Part shown: piece after piece, positions 7,727 to 10,606 of the stretch
Layout of the letters: each line of letters opens with the position of its first letter
Position numbering within the stretch: position 1 is the first letter of the stretch
Origin: Flavobacteriaceae bacterium
Lineage (GTDB): Bacteria > Bacteroidota > Bacteroidia > Flavobacteriales > Flavobacteriaceae
Direction: 5' to 3'
Assembly: GCA_016763715.1 (NCBI GenBank)
Contig: JAESTG010000068.1
Coordinates: forward strand, 1-10,606
DNA: 10,606 bases
Notes under the pieces: model-generated
Told to the model about the DNA's origin: nothing
The model's input: the letters and a program-made list of their open reading frames with translations, nothing else
Database searches by the model: none
Translations under genes and position numbers: made by a program

Positions 7727-8976
7727 AAACACTCTTAAAATCGGCCATAATTGTTGACCCGACAAGCAAACATCACGGTAAAAAACGAGATGTTCTCATT
7801 GACAAAGGAATCATTAAAAAAATAGCTGCTACAATTACCGAAGCTGGTGCCAAAACGATTTCCTTAAAAAACCTCCACATATCTCAAGGCTGGTTTGATC
7901 CAAGTACTTCTTTCGGAGAACCTGGATATGAAGAAAGGGAAAATTTGGATAATGGTCTCAAAACAGCTGCAATGAGTGGATTTACCGCTGTTGCAGTAAA
8001 CTCAAACACACATCCAGTTACTCAATCGAAGTCACATGTCAAATTTTTAAAATCTAAAGCGGAGGGTAACCCTGTTACTCTCTTACCCATAGGAGCTTTA
8101 ACGTTGGAAAGCAATGGACAAGATCTTGCCGAACTCTTTGATATGCATAATGAAGGTTGCATTGCTTTTTATGATTATAAAAAACCTGTGGCAAATGCAA
8201 ATATGCTGAAGATTGCTTTGCTGTATGCCCAAAACTTTAACGGACTTGTTCAGTCGTTCCCCTTTGATGTATCTGTGGCGAAGAATGGTGTTGTAAATGA
8301 AGAAGAAAATAGCACAAGACTGGGACTTAAAGGAATTCCAGCACTTTCAGAAGAACTACAAATTACACGAGATTTATACTTATTAGAATACACAGGTGGA
8401 CGATTACACATTCCAACCATCTCTACTGAGAAAAGCGTCCGACTTATTAAAGAAGCCAAGAAAAAAGGACTGAACATAAGTTGTAGTGTGTCTATAAACA
8501 ACCTATGTCTTACAGACGACTTGCTGGAAAATTTTGACACCAACTATAAAGTGCTACCACCACTACGAACTAGTAAAGACGTAAAAGCATTACTAAAAGG
8601 CCTAAAAGACGGAACAATAAACGGCGTTACAAGTGATCACAATCCAATTGATGTTGAACACAAACGAATAGAGTTCGACCATGCTTATTTTGGGAGTATT
8701 GGTCTAGAAAACTGCTTTGGTGCTTTATTAGGAGCGACAGACATGGAAACTACAATCCAAGGATTAACAGGCCTTAAAAATGTCTTCGGAATTGAAGAAA
8801 ACACGATCAAAGAAGGAGAAATTGCTAATATTACCATGTTCTCGCCTGTGAACGAATGGTTATTTACAGAAGAAAGCATTCTGTCAACCTCCAAAAACAG
8901 CGCGTTTTTAGGACACAAAATGAAAGGAAATGTATACGGAATATACAACAACAAACAACTAATGCTCAATGCGTAA
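7723..8976 (+). CDS. Dihydroorotase-like amidohydrolase homologue, probable pseudoenzyme
   Basis: A 417-residue protein with the full layout of class I dihydroorotase: an N-terminal beta sandwich (VDPTSKHHGKKRDVLIDKGI), a TIM barrel, and a C-terminal return to the sandwich (about 365-415). The active-site residues have changed. Where active enzymes have a His-x-His metal motif followed by Arg-Glu-Pro-Gly, this one has Ser61-Thr-Ser63-Phe-Gly-Glu-Pro-Gly. The two later histidine ligands correspond to Ser178 and Thr232 (RLHIPTIST). Asp305 (TSDHNP) and probably Asp151 remain. Loss of four histidines argues strongly against zinc-dependent dihydroorotase activity. Many public annotations of such proteins as dihydroorotase, which I recall for flavobacteria, should be doubted. 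It may be a structural or scaffolding protein, as the PyrC' subunits of some transcarbamoylases are, but no pyrB lies nearby. The start codon overlaps the stop of the vWA gene, so the two are probably made together. Confidence 0.9.
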   Translation: MKTLLKSAIIVDPTSKHHGKKRDVLIDKGIIKKIAATITEAGAKTISLKNLHISQGWFDPSTSFGEPGYEERENLDNGLKTAAMSGFTAVAVNSNTHPVTQSKSHVKFLKSKAEGNPVTLLPIGALTLESNGQDLAELFDMHNEGCIAFYDYKKPVANANMLKIALLYAQNFNGLVQSFPFDVSVAKNGVVNEEENSTRLGLKGIPALSEELQITRDLYLLEYTGGRLHIPTISTEKSVRLIKEAKKKGLNISCSVSINNLCLTDDLLENFDTNYKVLPPLRTSKDVKALLKGLKDGTINGVTSDHNPIDVEHKRIEFDHAYFGSIGLENCFGALLGATDMETTIQGLTGLKNVFGIEENTIKEGEIANITMFSPVNEWLFTEESILSTSKNSAFLGHKMKGNVYGIYNNKQLMLNA

Positions 8977-9277
8977 CCCCTCTGGAAAAACAAAAGCCAT
9001 AATTGCCTACCTTACTTTTATAGGCTTACTCATTGCCTATTTTATGAATAAAGACGACCGTCATGAGTTTGCCACATGGCATATAAAAAATATGTTTGGG
9101 TTGGTCATTTTACTCTTCTTTGCTGTGGCGCTTCAGGAATACGCTGTTGGAGTCTATATTTATTGGTCTACGGTAATTCTATGGATAATTTCATTCATAT
9201 CTATGTTATTTAATAAAAAACAGGGTATTCCATTTTTAGGTGAAAAATTTCAGACTTGGTTTACTTTTTTGAATTAG
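8969..9277 (+). CDS. Small membrane protein, DUF4870-like
   Basis: A 102-residue protein with three likely membrane segments (about 9-27, 42-58 and 63-81) and short polar ends. It shares with the next gene product the opening GKT-x-x-IIAYLT-x-IG-x-x-IA-x-x-M, an acidic residue and His before the second segment, and the C-terminal motif P-x-LGE-x-FQ-x-WF. That layout fits the DUF4870/Tic20-like family of small membrane proteins, whose biochemical role is not established. Its ATG lies inside the end of the dihydroorotase-like gene (8-base overlap), so it belongs to the same operon and is probably translated by coupling. Despite the short length, the conserved paralogue and the overlap make it a convincing gene. 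Confidence 0.85.
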   Translation: MRNPSGKTKAIIAYLTFIGLLIAYFMNKDDRHEFATWHIKNMFGLVILLFFAVALQEYAVGVYIYWSTVILWIISFISMLFNKKQGIPFLGEKFQTWFTFLN

Positions 9278-9327
9278 ATAGTTTATCTTTAATCAAATTA
9301 TTTCACTAACCTAAAAACAAATTTAAT

Positions 9328-9666
9328 ATGTCAGATTCTACTACGGATAATGGAAAAACTGTTGGTATCATTGCCTATTTAACCATTATTGGCTGGATAA
9401 TTGCCTTAGTTATGCACAACGGAATTAAAACGGAACAAGGTGCCTATCACGTTAGACAAGGCCTTGGTTTAATGATTCTTTGGGTGGCAGTAACCATTAT
9501 TAATACAGTTTTAGCCTTTTCAGGAATACCCTTTGTAGGATACATTTTCTCTTTAGGACTCTTTGTCCTTTGGATACTTGGGTTTATTGGTGCTGTTCAA
9601 GGTGAGAAAAAGCCAGTACCTGTTTTAGGAGAACAATTTCAGCAATGGTTTAAGGGAATCGGATAG
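9328..9666 (+). CDS. Small membrane protein, DUF4870/Tic20-like
   Basis: A 112-residue protein, paralogous to the one just upstream. A short polar N-terminus (MSDSTTDNGK) precedes membrane segments at about 12-29, 44-62 and 68-90. The loop after the first segment holds the conserved E-x-G-A-Y-H-V-R-Q-G-L-G motif of the DUF4870 type, and the protein ends in PVLGEQFQQWFKGIG. It keeps this motif better than its neighbour does, so it is probably the more typical family member. A 50-nt gap separates it from the upstream gene, with only an imperfect promoter-like TATCTTTA at 9284-9291, so it is either the last gene of the operon or has its own weak promoter. A strong hairpin follows 24 nt after the stop. 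Confidence 0.9.
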   Translation: MSDSTTDNGKTVGIIAYLTIIGWIIALVMHNGIKTEQGAYHVRQGLGLMILWVAVTIINTVLAFSGIPFVGYIFSLGLFVLWILGFIGAVQGEKKPVPVLGEQFQQWFKGIG

Positions 9667-9690
9667 ACTTTCCAACTAATATAGTTTACC

Positions 9691-9720
9691 TATGCCGCAA
9701 GGATTGTACTTTGCGGCATA
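9691..9720 (+). terminator. Perfect 10-bp hairpin, likely intrinsic terminator of the membrane-protein operon
   Basis: TATGCCGCAA (9691-9700) and TTGCGGCATA (9711-9720) are perfect inverted repeats around a 10-nt loop, followed by TTTTATTTTA. The GC core and T-rich tail fit an intrinsic terminator for the upstream genes. The hairpin ends 15 nt before the esterase ATG, so the esterase promoter or leader must overlap it, or its transcript comes from readthrough. Confidence 0.72.
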
Positions 9721-9735
9721 TTTTATTTTAGCCCT

Positions 9736-10392
9736 ATGCAGCAACTTTCTTTGGAACATAATTACAGACCTTCTAACCTTACTTCAGAAAAACCTCCCGT
9801 TATCATCATGTTACATGGTTTTGGAAGCGATGAAAATGATCTTTTTTCTTTTGCTTCGGAATTAGACCCATCTTACGCCATTATTTCTCTCAAAGCACCT
9901 ATCACAATACAACCCACAGGAAATGCTTGGTACCATATTTACTTCGATAACAACAATGGCAAATTTAGTGATGACCAACAGGCCATTCAATCTCGAGAAC
10001 TCGTTGTTACTTGTATAGATGAAATCATTTCAGCCTACGGTGTTGACCCAAATCGAGTGACACTTTTGGGCTTCAGTCAAGGTACCATTCTTAGTTTTGC
10101 CATCGGGTTAAGCTATCCTGAAAAAGTGAAAAACATTATTGGCTTAAGTGGCTATATCAATGAAGCTATTTTAGTAGATGGTTACGCCAAAAATGACTTT
10201 AGTAATTTAAATATCTATAGCTCACACGGAAGCGTAGATCAAGTAATCCCTGTGGATTGGGCTAGAAAAACAAAGCCGTTCCTAGAAAATTTAAAAATTA
10301 ACTGTACCTATTCTGAATTCCCCGTAGGGCATGGAGTAGCACCTCAAAACTTTTATGAACTCAAAGAGTGGTTGAGTGAAGTTGACAAATAA
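9736..10392 (+). CDS. Carboxylesterase/phospholipase-family alpha/beta hydrolase
   Basis: A 218-residue cytoplasmic serine hydrolase of the Abhydrolase_2 family (carboxylesterase / lysophospholipase-like, also related to acyl-protein thioesterases). The oxyanion-hole loop HGFGSDENDL (27-36) follows the first core strand. The nucleophile elbow GFSQG puts the catalytic Ser at 114. Asp168 (SVDQVIP) and His199 (PVGHGV) complete the triad in the right order and spacing. The length is normal for the family and there is no signal peptide or membrane segment. Substrates are probably short-chain acyl esters, but the sequence does not settle this. The ATG at 9736 lies 15 nt after a terminator hairpin, so it may form its own transcription unit. 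It converges with a minus-strand gene whose stop lies 6 nt beyond its own. Confidence 0.93.
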   Translation: MQQLSLEHNYRPSNLTSEKPPVIIMLHGFGSDENDLFSFASELDPSYAIISLKAPITIQPTGNAWYHIYFDNNNGKFSDDQQAIQSRELVVTCIDEIISAYGVDPNRVTLLGFSQGTILSFAIGLSYPEKVKNIIGLSGYINEAILVDGYAKNDFSNLNIYSSHGSVDQVIPVDWARKTKPFLENLKINCTYSEFPVGHGVAPQNFYELKEWLSEVDK

Positions 10393-10398
10393 AATATC

Positions 10399-10606
10399 TT
10401 AATTAGGGTAAAGTACAGAAGAAACTGTGGTCAGTTGTAATTCGTTGTTTTCGTCAAAGAAATATTCTATAATCATTTCTCCCCAATAGGAACCGTCGCT
10501 AAAATCGGCTTGAATCCAGCGATGATTCAAAAATTTTAATTTATTCACTCGCATTTCTCCTTGTCCAACCAGTGTAATAAGTGGGTTTCCACCTTTGATG
10601 AGATTC
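10399..10606 (-). CDS. C-terminal part of a conserved flavobacterial protein of unknown function (5' end beyond window)
   Basis: The minus strand is open from the window edge to a TAA at 10401-10399, giving the last 68 residues. They include LKFLNHRWIQADFSDGSYWGEMIIEYFF and end in SSVLYPN, shown here as two joined segments: LKFLNHRWIQADF and SDGSYWGEMIIEYFF. From memory this resembles the end of a flavobacterial family of about 150 residues, often labelled hydrolase without evidence, with an N-terminal membrane anchor and a coiled coil. That N-terminal part lies outside the window, so I cannot confirm it. The gene is convergent with the esterase, with only six bases between the stops and no hairpin. 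Confidence 0.75.
   Translation of the reverse strand, partial: NLIKGGNPLITLVGQGEMRVNKLKFLNHRWIQADFSDGSYWGEMIIEYFFDENNELQLTTVSSVLYPN

Noticed and set aside
7723..8976. Functional pyrC (pyrimidine biosynthesis)
   Set aside because: The four histidine metal ligands are replaced by Ser or Thr, so the usual gene name would mislead.
8250..8993. Minus-strand open frames at 8250-8543 and 8685-8993
   Set aside because: Both are antisense shadows of the dihydroorotase-like gene.
9284..9291. TATCTTTA as a promoter for the second DUF4870-like gene
   Set aside because: It has one mismatch to the -7 consensus and no TTG at a suitable distance. Operon continuation is just as likely.
9790..9805. A third copy of the CGGGAGTTT motif (CTCCCG on the plus strand)
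   Set aside because: Only six bases match, within the esterase coding region, without the A/T flank of the other two copies.

Overview
The window looks like an AT-rich chromosomal segment from a marine-type flavobacterium (Bacteroidota, probably Flavobacteriaceae). The clues are an ECF sigma / FecR / TonB-receptor set whose FecR ends in a DUF4974-type domain and whose receptor starts with STN and carboxypeptidase-regulatory-like domains, a lipoprotein with a Bacteroidota-style acidic export signal, a BatA-type membrane protein, no convincing Shine-Dalgarno sites, and TAnnTTTG-like promoter elements. I see no rRNA, tRNA, CRISPR array, insertion sequence or phage gene.

Left region (1-5676) is a cell-surface signalling and uptake locus. 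A large lipoprotein gene runs leftward out of the window (1-1575, minus). It carries two copies of one repeat and then three lipocalin-like modules, the last cut by the window edge. Divergent from it, on the plus strand, are an ECF sigma factor (1697-2215), a FecR-type anti-sigma factor (2268-3176) and a TonB-dependent receptor (3166-5676) that overlaps the end of fecR. An identical 9-mer, CGGGAGTTT, followed after 13 nt by GTT, lies upstream of both fecR (plus) and the lipoprotein gene (minus). I infer that the sigma factor may drive both, which would make the lipoprotein a fourth member of the system. No SusD-like gene is present.

Middle region (5804-9277) is a tightly packed plus-strand operon. 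It encodes a BatA/von Willebrand A membrane protein, a dihydroorotase-like protein that has lost all four metal-binding histidines (a probable pseudoenzyme), and a small membrane protein. The genes overlap by 4 and 8 bases. A second small membrane protein of the same DUF4870-like type follows at 9328-9666, after a 50-nt gap. Its transcript probably ends at a perfect 10-bp hairpin (9691-9720).

Right region (9736-10606) holds a 218-residue alpha/beta-hydrolase of the carboxylesterase/phospholipase family with an intact Ser-Asp-His triad. Facing it, 6 nt away, is the C-terminal end of a minus-strand gene cut by the window edge.

Two things most deserve follow-up: the shared promoter-like motif that links the modular lipoprotein to the sigma/FecR/receptor set, and the vWA membrane protein coupled to a metal-site-less dihydroorotase homologue and two small membrane proteins.
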